Source: Allobosea thiooxidans (lineage in GTDB: Bacteria; Pseudomonadota; Alphaproteobacteria; Rhizobiales; Beijerinckiaceae). Taken from it: a DNA stretch of 64,000 nucleotides. The translations under genes were made by a program, and so were the position numbers. Of this stretch, positions 19,524-28,314 are shown in pieces (the first letter of the stretch is position 1; each line of letters begins with the position of its first letter). Under the pieces are notes generated by a model that ran no database searches, was not told the DNA's origin, and worked only from the letters and a program-made list of their open reading frames with translations. The DNA is taken from assembly GCF_900168195.1 (NCBI RefSeq), contig NZ_FUYX01000006.1, positions 124,001-188,000 on the forward strand, given 5' to 3'.

Positions 19524-20846
19524 ATGGGCTCTTCCGATACGCTGCTCGCGCGCTTCATGGCGCTGCACCCCAAGCTGATCGACCTGTCGCTCGGCCGCAT
19601 CCTGACCCTGCTGGAGCGGCTCGGCGATCCGCAGAAGCGCCTGCCACCGGTGATCCATGTCGCCGGCACCAACGGCAAGGGCTCGACCATCGCCTTCATG
19701 CGCGCCATCCTCGAAGCGGCGGGGCTTTCGGTGCATGTCTACATCTCGCCGCATCTGGTGCGCTTCCATGAACGCATCCGACTGGGGGCACCGGGCGGCG
19801 GCCGCTTCGTCGACGAGGACAAGCTCGTCGAGGCGCTGGAGCGCTGCGAGGCCGTCAATGCCGGCGACCCGATCACCTTCTTCGAAATGACCACCGCTGC
19901 CGGGCTCCTGCTCTTCGCCGAGAACCCCGCCGACGTGCTGCTGCTGGAGGTCGGACTGGGCGGGCGCTTCGACGCGACGAACGTGATCGCGCACCCGGCC
20001 TGCACGGTGGTGACGCCGGTCTCGCTCGACCATTCCGAATATCTCGGCAACACCGTCACCAAGATCGCGGGCGAGAAGGCCGGGATCTTCAAGCGTGGCG
20101 CGCCGGCTGTGATCGCGCCGCAGGAGCCGGAGCCGACAGCCGTGCTGGAAGCCGCCGCCGAACGCGCCGGCGCCTCCAGGATCCTGATCGGCGCGCAGGA
20201 TTTCAACGTCCATGAAGCGGGCGGACGGCTGGTCTATGAGGATGGCGACGGGCTGCTCGACCTGCCGCTGCCGCGCCTCACCGGGCGCCATCAGCACATC
20301 AATGCCGGCACCGCGATCGCGGCGCTGCGTGCCGCCGGCTATGGCGGCCTGCCGGCGCGCGCCTTCGAGGACGGCATGCGCCAGGCCGATTGGCCGGCCC
20401 GCCTGCAGCGCCTGGCGCGCGGGCACCTGGCCGAGATCGTCCCGGAAGGGGCGGAGCTCTGGCTGGACGGCGGCCACAATCCCGATGGCGGGCGCGTGCT
20501 GGCCCAGGCCATGGCCGATCTCGCCGACCGGAACCCGGCACCGCTGGTGATGGTGGCCGGCCTGCTCTCGACCAAGGACGCCGCTGCGACGTTGGGCCAT
20601 TTCAAGGGCTTGGCGCAGGCGCTCTACGCCGTGCCGATCCAGAACTCGCTCGCCGCGCGCCCGGCAGAGGAGGTCGCGGAGGCCGCCCGCAGCGCCGGGC
20701 TCGTCGCCGAGGTCTCCAGCTCGGTCGAGCAGGCCCTGCGGACGATCGCCGCCCGCGACTGGCCGGCGCCGCCGCGCATCCTGATCTGCGGTTCGCTCTA
20801 TCTGGCCGGCGAGGTGCTCTCGGCCAATGGCACGCCGCCGACGTGA
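19524..20846 (+). CDS. folC: Bifunctional dihydrofolate synthase/folylpolyglutamate synthase
   Basis: A 440-residue Mur-ligase-type enzyme that adds glutamate to dihydropteroate and to folates. The P-loop is HVAGTNGKGST (about 51-61); HVYISPHLVRFHERIR is the folate-binding segment and EVGLGGRFDATNVI the next family motif, with the HSEYLGNTVTKIAGEKAGIFK region carrying the conserved Lys/His. The C-terminal ligase domain includes LDGGHNPDGGRVL. It is third in trpA-accD-folC, the usual alphaproteobacterial order, with a 126-base gap that may hold its own start signals. Confidence 0.95.
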   Translation: MGSSDTLLARFMALHPKLIDLSLGRILTLLERLGDPQKRLPPVIHVAGTNGKGSTIAFMRAILEAAGLSVHVYISPHLVRFHERIRLGAPGGGRFVDEDKLVEALERCEAVNAGDPITFFEMTTAAGLLLFAENPADVLLLEVGLGGRFDATNVIAHPACTVVTPVSLDHSEYLGNTVTKIAGEKAGIFKRGAPAVIAPQEPEPTAVLEAAAERAGASRILIGAQDFNVHEAGGRLVYEDGDGLLDLPLPRLTGRHQHINAGTAIAALRAAGYGGLPARAFEDGMRQADWPARLQRLARGHLAEIVPEGAELWLDGGHNPDGGRVLAQAMADLADRNPAPLVMVAGLLSTKDAAATLGHFKGLAQALYAVPIQNSLAARPAEEVAEAARSAGLVAEVSSSVEQALRTIAARDWPAPPRILICGSLYLAGEVLSANGTPPT

Positions 20847-20893
20847 CCAGCGGCCGAGCAGAACGCTTTCCAGGCAGCCTGCGGAGAAGAGCC

Positions 20894-21310
20894 ATGCTCC
20901 TGCCCCGCCCGGCCATCCTCGGGGCCCTGCCGATCTGCGGCTTGCTCGCAGGCTGCGTCACCTCGGGGGGCACCGCTCCTGCGGGCGGCGCCGAGCGCGT
21001 GGCCGCGGGCTCTCCAACCTTCCTGGAGCGGACCTTCATGACGATGGATGCGCGCTGCCGGCCGGTGAAGCGGCCGACCGGCGTGCTCACGGACCCGCCG
21101 CGTCACGGCAAGGTCCGGATGGCGACGCGCAGTGCTGCGGCCGAGTACGGCCCCGGCGACCATGAGCATTGCGACGGCAGGACCGGTCCCTCGCTCGCCT
21201 TCGAATACACCTCGCGCGACGGTTATCGGGGCCCCGACGGCTTCGGCGTGCGTGTGCGCTACAATGACGGCGAGATCCGCCATGCCCGGTTCACGGTCGA
21301 GGTCTACTGA
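20894..21310 (+). CDS. Small putative lipoprotein of unknown function
   Basis: A 138-residue protein with a lipobox (LLAGC, Cys21) after a short hydrophobic segment. The mature part has three more Cys-free beta-rich stretches and the motif PPRHGKVRM, then FEYTSRDGYRGPDGFGVRVRYNDGE; this looks like a bacterial Ig-like (cadherin/Big-type) strand pattern, with two Cys (in DARCRPV and EHCDG) that may pair. The start at 20894 follows GCGGAGAAGA. No function is proposed. It lies 48 bases after folC and 20 bases before an aldo/keto reductase. Confidence 0.7.
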   Translation: MLLPRPAILGALPICGLLAGCVTSGGTAPAGGAERVAAGSPTFLERTFMTMDARCRPVKRPTGVLTDPPRHGKVRMATRSAAAEYGPGDHEHCDGRTGPSLAFEYTSRDGYRGPDGFGVRVRYNDGEIRHARFTVEVY

Positions 21311-21329
21311 ACAGCGGGAGAAGAACCCC

Positions 21330-22172
<843 letters not shown>

Positions 22173-22306
22173 GGCAGCGGAAACCAAGTTCCCCCTTCCC
22201 GCTTTACAAGGCGCCTCCCTCGGCGCTTTCCTTAGAGTCAAGGGCGGGGAGCCGTCAGAGCTCGACAACGCCTCATCCAGCAGCAGCGTCTTCCGGAGTG
22301 AGTGTG

Positions 22307-23005
22307 ATGCGTCGCGTTCTCGGCATCCTGACGATATTCCTCCTTGCCGTGCTCGGCAGCGCCGCCCAGGCCGGCGTCAATGTCCGGGTCGACATCGCCG
22401 CCCAGCGCATGACGGTGACGACGACGGAGGGCGAGGTCTACGACTGGAAGATCTCGTCCGGTCGCCAGGGCTTCCGTTCGCCCAACGGCGTCTATCGGCC
22501 GACCCGGCTCGAAAAGAACTGGTATTCGCGCAAATATGGCGGCGCGATGCCCCATGCGGTGTTCTTCCGCGGCGGCTACGCGATCCATGGCACGACCGCC
22601 GTCGGCGCGCTCGGGCGCCCGGCTTCGCATGGCTGCATCCGGCTGCACCCTGCCAATGCCGCCAAACTGTTCGCTCTGGTGAAGAAGTACGGCGCCGGCC
22701 AGACGCGCATCGCGCTGAACGGCGCGGCGACGGACAATCTCTCGCGCTTCGCCAAGGCGTCTTCGACGTCGAAGGCCAAGCTCGCCAGGGCCACGGCACC
22801 GGCGAAGCACAAACTCGCCAAGCATTCCGGCACGAAGCAGCAGATCGCCAAGGCGAAGTCGCAGCGCGGCCAGGCGACGCTCGCCCAGCAGAGGCGCGGC
22901 GGCGGCTGGGAGACGGCACGCGGCCAGATCCTGCTGCGTCCCGCCCTGCCGGCCAACGCCTATGGCTACCAGCCCTATTATCCGAGCGGGTATGGCTGGC
23001 GCTGA
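22307..23005 (+). CDS. L,D-transpeptidase (YkuD domain) with basic tail
   Basis: A 232-residue exported enzyme. Signal peptide RRVLGILTIFLLAVLGSAAQA is followed by a compact YkuD domain (about 25-140) with the HGTTAVGALGRPASHGCIRL active site; Cys and His of SHGC are catalytic. It would form or edit 3-3 cross-links or attach proteins to peptidoglycan. The last 90 residues are unusual: a Lys/Ala-rich segment (KASSTSKAKLARATAPAKHK) and a Tyr/Pro-rich end (YGYQPYYPSGYGWR), probably disordered and able to bind the wall. The ATG at 22307 is favoured over a GTG nine bases earlier by the spacing from CCGGAG. Confidence 0.88.
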   Translation: MRRVLGILTIFLLAVLGSAAQAGVNVRVDIAAQRMTVTTTEGEVYDWKISSGRQGFRSPNGVYRPTRLEKNWYSRKYGGAMPHAVFFRGGYAIHGTTAVGALGRPASHGCIRLHPANAAKLFALVKKYGAGQTRIALNGAATDNLSRFAKASSTSKAKLARATAPAKHKLAKHSGTKQQIAKAKSQRGQATLAQQRRGGGWETARGQILLRPALPANAYGYQPYYPSGYGWR

Positions 23006-23020
23006 GGCCCGAAACCGCCG

Positions 23021-23905
23021 TCAGAGCGCTTCCGGCGCGATCCTGAGCCAGCCTTCCAGAACCTCGCCGGGCGCCAGGCGCCTGAGCGGCGCGGCGGCTC
23101 GGGCCGCCGGCTCGCTGGGCGCGCCGATCGCATGGCTCTGCGGCTCGACGCAGAGGAAATCGGCACCCGCCGGCGCCCAGACGACCGGGCAGCGCAGGCT
23201 CTCGCTCGCGGTCAGCGTGATCGCGAGCCCGGTCGAAGGCGTCTCGATCCGGGCTCGACCATCCCAGCCGAGGAAGCTCCAGGCCGTAACGGATCCGGAA
23301 CGAAAAGCCCGTGGCGCGGCATAGGGACCACCATCGGCGAAGCTTTCCTGCCCGGTGGCGCGAAAGGCCTCGCCGAAGACCAGCGCACCGGCGGCCTGCA
23401 TGACGAGACGCGTATCGGCCGCGCAGGGGAACCAGGGATGATGGCCGATGCCGAAGGGCAGCACCGTTTCGGCCTCGTTCCGGATCGAAATCCCGATCGT
23501 CAGGCCCGCCGCGTCAAGACGGATCTCCTGCCGGGCGCGGTAGCGATAGGGGTCGGGCCCGTCGATACGCCGATGCTCGAGCACGGTATGACCGCGGTCA
23601 TGCTCCAGGACATCCCAGGCGGACTGCCAGCCGAAGCCGTGAATCGTCCCGACCGGATCGTTGGCCGGGACCTGAAAGCGAGCCTCGCCATCGTCGACCA
23701 CGCTGCCGAAGGTCCGGTTGGCGAAAGGCAGCATCGCCCAGCTGCCGAAGAAATTCGGGGAAGCCGTCGAAGCCTTACCGTCCGGCGACGGTCGCAGGAC
23801 CTCGTGCCGGCGGCCGGCTGAGTCCGACCAGGTGAGCCGCGAGAGGATGCCACCGCTCTCGGGGATGATCGCGGCCTCAAGTCCGCCGGCTTGCAGTATC
23901 AGCAT
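23021..23905 (-). CDS. Aldose 1-epimerase family protein
   Basis: A 294-residue galactose-mutarotase-like protein. The family pattern is seen in AIIPESGGILSRLTW, the NFFGSWAMLPFANR segment, the IHGFGWQSAWDV stretch with catalytic-type His, GIGHHPWF, and the C-terminal CVEPQSHAIGA with the general-base Glu. It interconverts anomers of an aldose. The in-frame region upstream of the ATG at 23905 overlaps the divergent dgoK leader and lacks a ribosome site. Divergence from dgoK suggests shared control in galactose or galactonate use. Confidence 0.9.
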   Translation of the reverse strand: MLILQAGGLEAAIIPESGGILSRLTWSDSAGRRHEVLRPSPDGKASTASPNFFGSWAMLPFANRTFGSVVDDGEARFQVPANDPVGTIHGFGWQSAWDVLEHDRGHTVLEHRRIDGPDPYRYRARQEIRLDAAGLTIGISIRNEAETVLPFGIGHHPWFPCAADTRLVMQAAGALVFGEAFRATGQESFADGGPYAAPRAFRSGSVTAWSFLGWDGRARIETPSTGLAITLTASESLRCPVVWAPAGADFLCVEPQSHAIGAPSEPAARAAAPLRRLAPGEVLEGWLRIAPEAL

Positions 23906-24035
23906 CGCGTTCGTCCGATTCGTCCATTGCCCTGGCCTTGCAGCCTTGCCGCGACTGCAGGGCGGGCACAAGCATCCGGCTCTTGACCCGGCAAGGCGCG
24001 GCGGGAACAGTCGCGCGCCATTTCCGGAGCCTGCC

Positions 24036-24932
24036 ATGCCCAAACCTCTGATCGCGCTCGACTGGGGCACCACCCGCGCGCGCGCCTTCCTGATCTCGGA
24101 CAAGGGGGAGGTGCTGCAGCGCCGCGTCGCCGACCAGGGCATCCAGTCCATTTCCGCCGGCGGCTACCCCGCCGCCTTCGAGGCGCTCGCGGGCGATTTC
24201 CGGCGCGCTGCCCCCGACGCCGCGATCGTGCTCGCCGGCATGGTCGGCAGCCGCAATGGCTGGATCGAGGCGCCCTATGTCGCCTGCCCGGCCGCTCCGC
24301 AAGACCTCGCGGCAGCCGCCATCACCGCCGAGCTCGACGCCCGGACCACGGCCACGATCCTGCCGGGGCTGAGCTGTGACGACGGCGCCTTCGACGTGAT
24401 GCGCGGCGAGGAGACCCTGATCGTCGGCCTCGGCCTGGCCGACGGCATCGCCTGCCTGCCCGGCACCCATTCGAAATGGGCCGAGGTCAAGGATGGACGC
24501 ATCGTCCGCTTCGCCAGCTTCATGACCGGCGAGGTTTACGGGCTCCTGCGCAACAACTCGATTCTCGGCCGCCTGGCGCAGGAACCGCAGGCCGGCGATG
24601 CAGACGAGGGCGCGGCGCGGGGCCGGGCCGGCGCCCGGCGCGCCGGAGGCCTGCTCAACAGCGCCTTCGCCGCCCGCACCGAGGTGCTGGCGGGACGGAT
24701 GCCGGGCGGCGCGGTCGGCCCCTATCTCTCGGCCCTGCTGGTCGGGCAGGAGATCCTCGGCGCCGAGGCACTGTTCGGCGGCCATTCGCAAGTCCATCTC
24801 GTCGCCGACGGGGCGCTGGCGGAGAGCTATGGCGGCGAGCTCGCGGCCGCGGGTCGCGAGGTCAGGCTGGTCACACCAGAGGATGCCTTCGTCGCCGGTG
24901 TGAAGCGCCTCGCCGCCGGGCTGCAGGCCTGA
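24036..24932 (+). CDS. dgoK: 2-dehydro-3-deoxygalactonokinase
   Basis: A 298-residue sugar-acid kinase of the DgoK family. The N-terminal ATPase motif is IALDWGTTRARAFLI; other family segments are LAGMVGSRNGWIEAPYV, GEETLIVGL, CLPGTHSKWA and FASFMTGEVYGLL. It phosphorylates 2-keto-3-deoxygalactonate in a De Ley-Doudoroff-type route. The usual partner aldolase (dgoA) and dehydratase are not in the window. TTTCCGGAGCC supplies the ribosome site before the ATG at 24036. Confidence 0.92.
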   Translation: MPKPLIALDWGTTRARAFLISDKGEVLQRRVADQGIQSISAGGYPAAFEALAGDFRRAAPDAAIVLAGMVGSRNGWIEAPYVACPAAPQDLAAAAITAELDARTTATILPGLSCDDGAFDVMRGEETLIVGLGLADGIACLPGTHSKWAEVKDGRIVRFASFMTGEVYGLLRNNSILGRLAQEPQAGDADEGAARGRAGARRAGGLLNSAFAARTEVLAGRMPGGAVGPYLSALLVGQEILGAEALFGGHSQVHLVADGALAESYGGELAAAGREVRLVTPEDAFVAGVKRLAAGLQA

Positions 24933-25093
24933 TCCGCGACGCAGGCGCAGCCGGCAGGTAAGCGCGGATTAAGGCTCTTCGCCAAGAACGGCCCGCAGCC
25001 TCGCAACCGCATGCAATCGCGCGCAATGCCTTTACCCTTCGTCAGGCCTATCCCGGCCATCGTCGGGCGTTCGTGACGAAACCGGGCAGAGGC

Positions 25094-25615
25094 ATGACGA
25101 CACATCCGGTGATCTGGGCGCTCGGTATTGCCGGCGCGGCGATGGCCGGCGCGCTGTCCTATACCCAGTGGATCGCCCCCCGGATCGGGGACGATCCCCC
25201 GACGCTCGCAGCCGCGACCGCCTCGAGACCGGGGCCGCGGGTGCCCTCCACGCTCGCGGTGGCCGCCGACTATCGCGGCCACTACATCGTCCATCCCAGC
25301 GTCGACAACTACCGGATCAAGATGATGGTCGACACCGGTGCGAGCATCGTGGCGCTGACGGCCGCGGATGCCCGCGCCCTGGGCATCAAGGCCGACGCCA
25401 GGGCGCGCAAGGCCGTGCTCGGCACGGCCAACGGCACCGTCACGGGTTTCCGCACGGTCCTGCGCGAGATCCGCCTCGGCGACATCGTCGTCCGCAATGT
25501 CGATGCGGTGGTGCTGCCGGAGCGAGCGCTGGCGATCAGCCTGCTCGGCAACTCCTTCCTCAGCAAGCTGCAAGGCTACGAGGTCCAGACCGGCCGGATG
25601 GAGCTGCGCGGCTGA
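25094..25615 (+). CDS. Retropepsin-like aspartic protease, TIGR02281 family, membrane-anchored
   Basis: A 173-residue protein with an N-terminal membrane helix (VIWALGIAGAAMAGALSY) and one retropepsin domain. The active-site motif is MMVDTGASIVALT; a second hydrophobic psi-loop element (ISLLGNSFLSKLQGYEV) completes the half-enzyme, which should work as a dimer in the periplasm. TIGR02281 proteins are common in alphaproteobacteria; the substrate is unknown. The ATG at 25094 is preferred to a GTG seven codons upstream because of the closer purine-rich stretch. Confidence 0.85.
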   Translation: MTTHPVIWALGIAGAAMAGALSYTQWIAPRIGDDPPTLAAATASRPGPRVPSTLAVAADYRGHYIVHPSVDNYRIKMMVDTGASIVALTAADARALGIKADARARKAVLGTANGTVTGFRTVLREIRLGDIVVRNVDAVVLPERALAISLLGNSFLSKLQGYEVQTGRMELRG

Positions 25616-25623
25616 CCGCGCAG
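25604..25623. terminator. Hairpin in convergent gap after the aspartic protease gene
   Basis: CTGCGCGG (25604-25611) pairs perfectly with CCGCGCAG (25616-25623) around the CTGA that contains the stop codon. It lies between convergent genes nine bases apart. No T tract follows on either strand, so termination is possible but not certain. Confidence 0.35.
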
Positions 25624-25624
25624 G

Positions 25625-26266
25625 TCAGGCCTTTGGACAGGCGGGCGTATCGATCCGGACAATCTGCTCGATATTGGCCGTGCCGCCAGCCTGGCCGGCG
25701 CGCGGGCGCGTATAGACCGGATGGTCGCCGAGGGTGACCTCGAGCTTGTCGAGATAGCCGGCAAGCGGAACGAAGCGATAGGCGGCGCGAGCCATGATGA
25801 CGGAGGTGTTGGGCACGCGCACGCTATCGGGCACGGTCACCACGTCGCCGGCTTTCGGCACGGCGAAGAGCGGCGGACCGTCATTGGGCTTCAGAGGATC
25901 GACGGCCGGCTGCTGGACCCAGCAGACGCGCGCGATCTTGTTGGAATCGATGACGACGCTCGCGACCGCCATCTTCACCTTGGTGGTGTCATAGGGCATC
26001 AGGACCGTATTGGCGGCTTCGAAGATCGCCGCGATCTCGTTGGTCGAGACAGCCTGCTTCGAACGGGCGGTCAGATCCGAGAGGGTCGAGGTCAGCTGCG
26101 TGACCTTGCGATTGACCATGACCATCTGCGCGACGTCGACGAGACCGCAATAGGCGACCAGCATCACCGGGAAGATGAAGGCGAATTCGACCGCCGCCAC
26201 GCCGTCGGCATTGCGGCCGAATGCCCGCCCGGAGCGGCGCCGGGCCCGGTTCGCCCGCGTGATCAT
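25625..26266 (-). CDS. TadE/TadG-family minor pseudopilin 2
   Basis: A 213-residue protein with a basic N-terminus and a TadE-like segment (RNADGVAAVEFAFIFPVMLVA), the class of prepilin-like helix processed by the Tad prepilin peptidase; Glu in AVEF corresponds to the conserved Glu at position 5 of pilins. After the helix comes a periplasmic domain of about 170 residues with a short coiled region (TQLTSTLSDLTARSKQAVS). A GTG at 26281 is open, but the ATG at 26266 has GAAGG at the right distance. It directly follows the tadE-like gene (12-base gap) and presumably primes or stabilises the Flp pilus. Confidence 0.85.
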   Translation of the reverse strand: MITRANRARRRSGRAFGRNADGVAAVEFAFIFPVMLVAYCGLVDVAQMVMVNRKVTQLTSTLSDLTARSKQAVSTNEIAAIFEAANTVLMPYDTTKVKMAVASVVIDSNKIARVCWVQQPAVDPLKPNDGPPLFAVPKAGDVVTVPDSVRVPNTSVIMARAAYRFVPLAGYLDKLEVTLGDHPVYTRPRAGQAGGTANIEQIVRIDTPACPKA

Positions 26267-26277
26267 GCCGGCCGCCT

Positions 26278-26880
26278 TCACAGGAAGGGCTCGGTTCGGA
26301 AGGCCATGCTGGCGACGATGGCGCGATGCCCTGTGCTGAGATTGGCAAGCCCCTGCGAAGCCCAGCCCGTCAGGAACAGCGAATAGTCCAGCACCGCGCG
26401 GATCACGACGATCTGGTCTCCGGCCGGCTGTGTGTAGCCGAAGCGGCTGACATCCAGGGTCCCGGAGGAAATCGGGTTGCTCGCCGCGGTTTGGCTGCCG
26501 GCCTCGTTGAAGCTCGCATAGGACCGGACATCGATGGTCAGCTTGGAGCAGTCGACCAGACCCAGCGGGGCTTGGGCGCAGATCGCGTCGCGGAACGCAG
26601 CGGCGTTGGCGGCGGCCGTACCCTTGTAGAGGGAGCGCGATTCGCCGGTGAGGATGCTGCGCGAAGCCTGCGATAGCGATTCCTCCAGCACCTGCGTCGT
26701 CCAGAACATCAGGGCCGTCTCGAAGATCGCCATCAGCAACGCGAAGAATGGGATCGCGACGAAGCCGAACTCGACCGCGGTCGCACCATCCTGCGAGCGC
26801 CCGAAGCGCCGGAAGATTCCGCCTCGACCGCGACGCGGCCGAGCCGAAGCCAGCTGAAATGCGACGGTCCGAACAGCCAT
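26278..26880 (-). CDS. tadE: TadE-like minor pseudopilin 1
   Basis: A 200-residue pseudopilin with a long basic N-terminus (about 35 residues), the motif SQDGATAVEFGFVAIPFFALLM as its processed helix (only partly quoted), and a periplasmic domain containing CAQAPLGLVDC, whose two Cys could pair. The ATG at 26880 follows CACGGAGCACGGGG; an ATG 11 codons upstream is less well placed. It is first of a two-gene minus-strand unit facing away from the main cpa operon. Confidence 0.85.
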   Translation of the reverse strand: MAVRTVAFQLASARPRRGRGGIFRRFGRSQDGATAVEFGFVAIPFFALLMAIFETALMFWTTQVLEESLSQASRSILTGESRSLYKGTAAANAAAFRDAICAQAPLGLVDCSKLTIDVRSYASFNEAGSQTAASNPISSGTLDVSRFGYTQPAGDQIVVIRAVLDYSLFLTGWASQGLANLSTGHRAIVASMAFRTEPFL

Positions 26881-27051
26881 CCCCGTGCTCCGTGAGCCCT
26901 CGGCCCTCAACATGCTGAAAGGCTCTACGGCAAAAGAATTTCCGATCGGTTAGAAGGCTCGCGGCGCAACACGAGGCCGCGGGAAGATTCCGTTTACCCT
27001 CCGGAACCCGACAGCACGAGACGCGTCTTCGCTAGCGCAGGCTCGTCCTGC

Positions 27052-27564
27052 TCAGCGCGGCGCGGCGCCACCCGCCGCCATCGCCCGCGTATTGTGGCTG
27101 GTCGCCTGCGCGCCGACCTCGCCGAAATATTTCTGGGCATCGCCGAGCTGCGCGGCCGGCTGGCAAGCCGGCGTGCAGGAGTAGCTCTCCCGGTCGAGGC
27201 CCCGCTGAACGATCAGGATGGAATCGGAAGCCGCGCCCACGCGCACGAGCGATTCCGCCAGCAGGGCGCCGCCGGCATCGAGCGCGATCAGGTTGGTGAC
27301 CCCGAAGCTCTTGCCGGTAACGACCATGACTCCGTTGCGCTGAACGGATACGTCGGCGATGGCGGGGTTTCCGACGATCACGGTCTGGGCGTTCTCGGGC
27401 AAACGGACGACCTTCGCATGATCGACCGTGACGGTGACGCTGTCGAGCGCGCCGGCCTGCGGCGCTGCCACCGCGCCTCCTCCGAGAAGCATCGCGGACA
27501 ACGCGCTCGCGGCGAGCCCGCGCCGCAGCGCCTGCCGCCCTGTCGAGGTCTGGATAGAGAACAT
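27052..27564 (-). CDS. Secretin N-domain-only protein of the Tad locus (CpaC N-terminal-like)
   Basis: A 170-residue exported protein that resembles only the first domain of CpaC/RcpA secretins. A signal peptide (AASALSAMLLGGGAVAAP) is followed by VTVDHAKVVRLPENAQTVIVGNP, VSVQRNGVMVVTGKSFGVTNLIALDAGG and ESLVRV, the pilus-assembly N-terminal (beta-alpha) repeat also found at the start of the CpaC at 29724. The secretin beta-barrel is missing. A CTPAC pair near residue 136 may form a disulfide. It diverges from flp and could be a secretin partner or pilotin-like factor; that role is inference. Confidence 0.8.
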   Translation of the reverse strand: MFSIQTSTGRQALRRGLAASALSAMLLGGGAVAAPQAGALDSVTVTVDHAKVVRLPENAQTVIVGNPAIADVSVQRNGVMVVTGKSFGVTNLIALDAGGALLAESLVRVGAASDSILIVQRGLDRESYSCTPACQPAAQLGDAQKYFGEVGAQATSHNTRAMAAGGAAPR

Positions 27565-27743
27565 GACCACGCCTTCAAGATATCCGCTGCCGCAAGGAAA
27601 GCGGAAAATGATGAACCAATCCCTAAATCCCGAGCAGGCGGCGTTCTTACACAGAACTTCGACATCTGCCGCAACGGAAGAGCATGCGCCCTCGCCGTGC
27701 ACCGAGGACGCCAACCAGGCTTACGCCCAATTACAAGAATCAA

Positions 27744-27759
27744 TAAACCATTCGTTTAC
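27744..27759 (+). promoter_or_regulatory. CtrA-like box in the flp control region
   Basis: TAAACCATTCGTTTAC matches the full CtrA consensus TTAACCATTTGTTAAC at 13 of 16 positions, with the correct seven-base gap between half-sites. It lies 180 bases upstream of the secretin-domain gene and 221 bases upstream of flp. CtrA controls pilin genes in Caulobacter. Read by eye. Confidence 0.5.
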
Positions 27760-27799
27760 CTGATTTGTCTCAAGTGAATTCAAATGTCACACCAGAAAT

Positions 27800-27811
27800 A
27801 TTAGATCTAAT
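27800..27811. promoter_or_regulatory. 12-bp perfect palindrome upstream of flp
   Basis: ATTAGATCTAAT is a perfect palindrome in the AT-rich gap. Further downstream, 27869-27885 holds GATCGG-CTTAA-CCGATC, a second dyad with a five-base spacer just ahead of the flp leader. Either could be an operator; no regulator is identified. Confidence 0.3.
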
Positions 27812-27903
27812 TGCATCAACAACAAATTAACCACAGCAAAAAAGCCTTGCGACGAGAGCTAATTCTTCGATCGGCTTAACCGATCAGCAAGAGGAGCGGC
27901 CTA

Positions 27904-27936
27904 ATGTCGATCCCGTCGCTGACCGAAGCCACCTGA
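27904..27936 (+). CDS. Possible 10-residue leader ORF upstream of flp
   Basis: ATG at 27904 opens a 10-codon frame (MSIPSLTEAT) ending at TGA 27934-27936. GAGGAG at 27891-27896 sits seven bases before it, an ideal ribosome site. It ends 43 bases before flp. It could be a translated leader or chance; there is no run of a single amino acid that would suggest attenuation. Confidence 0.25.
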   Translation: MSIPSLTEAT

Positions 27937-27979
27937 GAGCACAGGCAGCCGTCAAACCGTGGGGTAAAGGAGTTTCAGC

Positions 27980-28168
27980 ATGACCAATGTTTTCGCTCGC
28001 TTCGTCAAGGACGAGTCCGGCGCGACCGCCATCGAATACGGCCTGATCGCCGCCCTGATCGCCGTCGTCTGCATCGGTGCCTGGACGACGGTCGGCGGTA
28101 ACCTCGTGAAGGTGTTCGACGAGGTCGGCAAGAAGCTGACCGTCGCCGCCCCTGCCAGCGGCAGCTAA
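27980..28168 (+). CDS. flp: Flp family type IVb pilin
   Basis: A 62-residue pilin precursor. The leader MTNVFARFVKDESG ends in Gly, where the prepilin peptidase cuts, and the mature part starts ATAIEYGLIAALIAVVCIG, with the class IVb signature Glu-Tyr. After the helix only about 25 residues remain, as usual for Flp. It forms the thin bundled pilus used in surface attachment. GTAAAGGAG gives a strong ribosome site. A rho-independent terminator follows at once, so pilin is probably made from its own abundant short transcript. Confidence 0.95.
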   Translation: MTNVFARFVKDESGATAIEYGLIAALIAVVCIGAWTTVGGNLVKVFDEVGKKLTVAAPASGS

Positions 28169-28195
28169 TCGCCCGCAGTAATCTGCGACTTCTGA

Positions 28196-28225
28196 GAAAC
28201 GCCCGGATTTTCTGGGCGTTTCTTG
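28196..28225 (+). terminator. Rho-independent terminator after flp
   Basis: GAAACGCCC (28196-28204) pairs perfectly with GGGCGTTTC (28214-28222) around a nine-base loop, and the final stem T's run into CTTGC. It lies 27 bases after the flp stop and separates flp from cpaA. Confidence 0.8.
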
Positions 28226-28314
28226 CTATTGAACTCATTTGAATCAAGTCGCCGTAAGGGTTTGGTGATGGCTACTTGATAAGTACCCCGATGTATCGCA
28301 GCGGAGTGACTGTC

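Larger units (their letters stand above)
27565..27979. other. AT-rich divergent control region of the Tad locus
   Basis: A 415-base gap of strikingly lower GC than its surroundings, between the secretin-domain gene and flp. It holds a CtrA-like box, single TTAACC half-sites at 27827 and 27876, a 12-bp palindrome, an inverted repeat and a possible leader ORF, several of which are listed separately. It most likely contains promoters for both directions. Confidence 0.65.
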
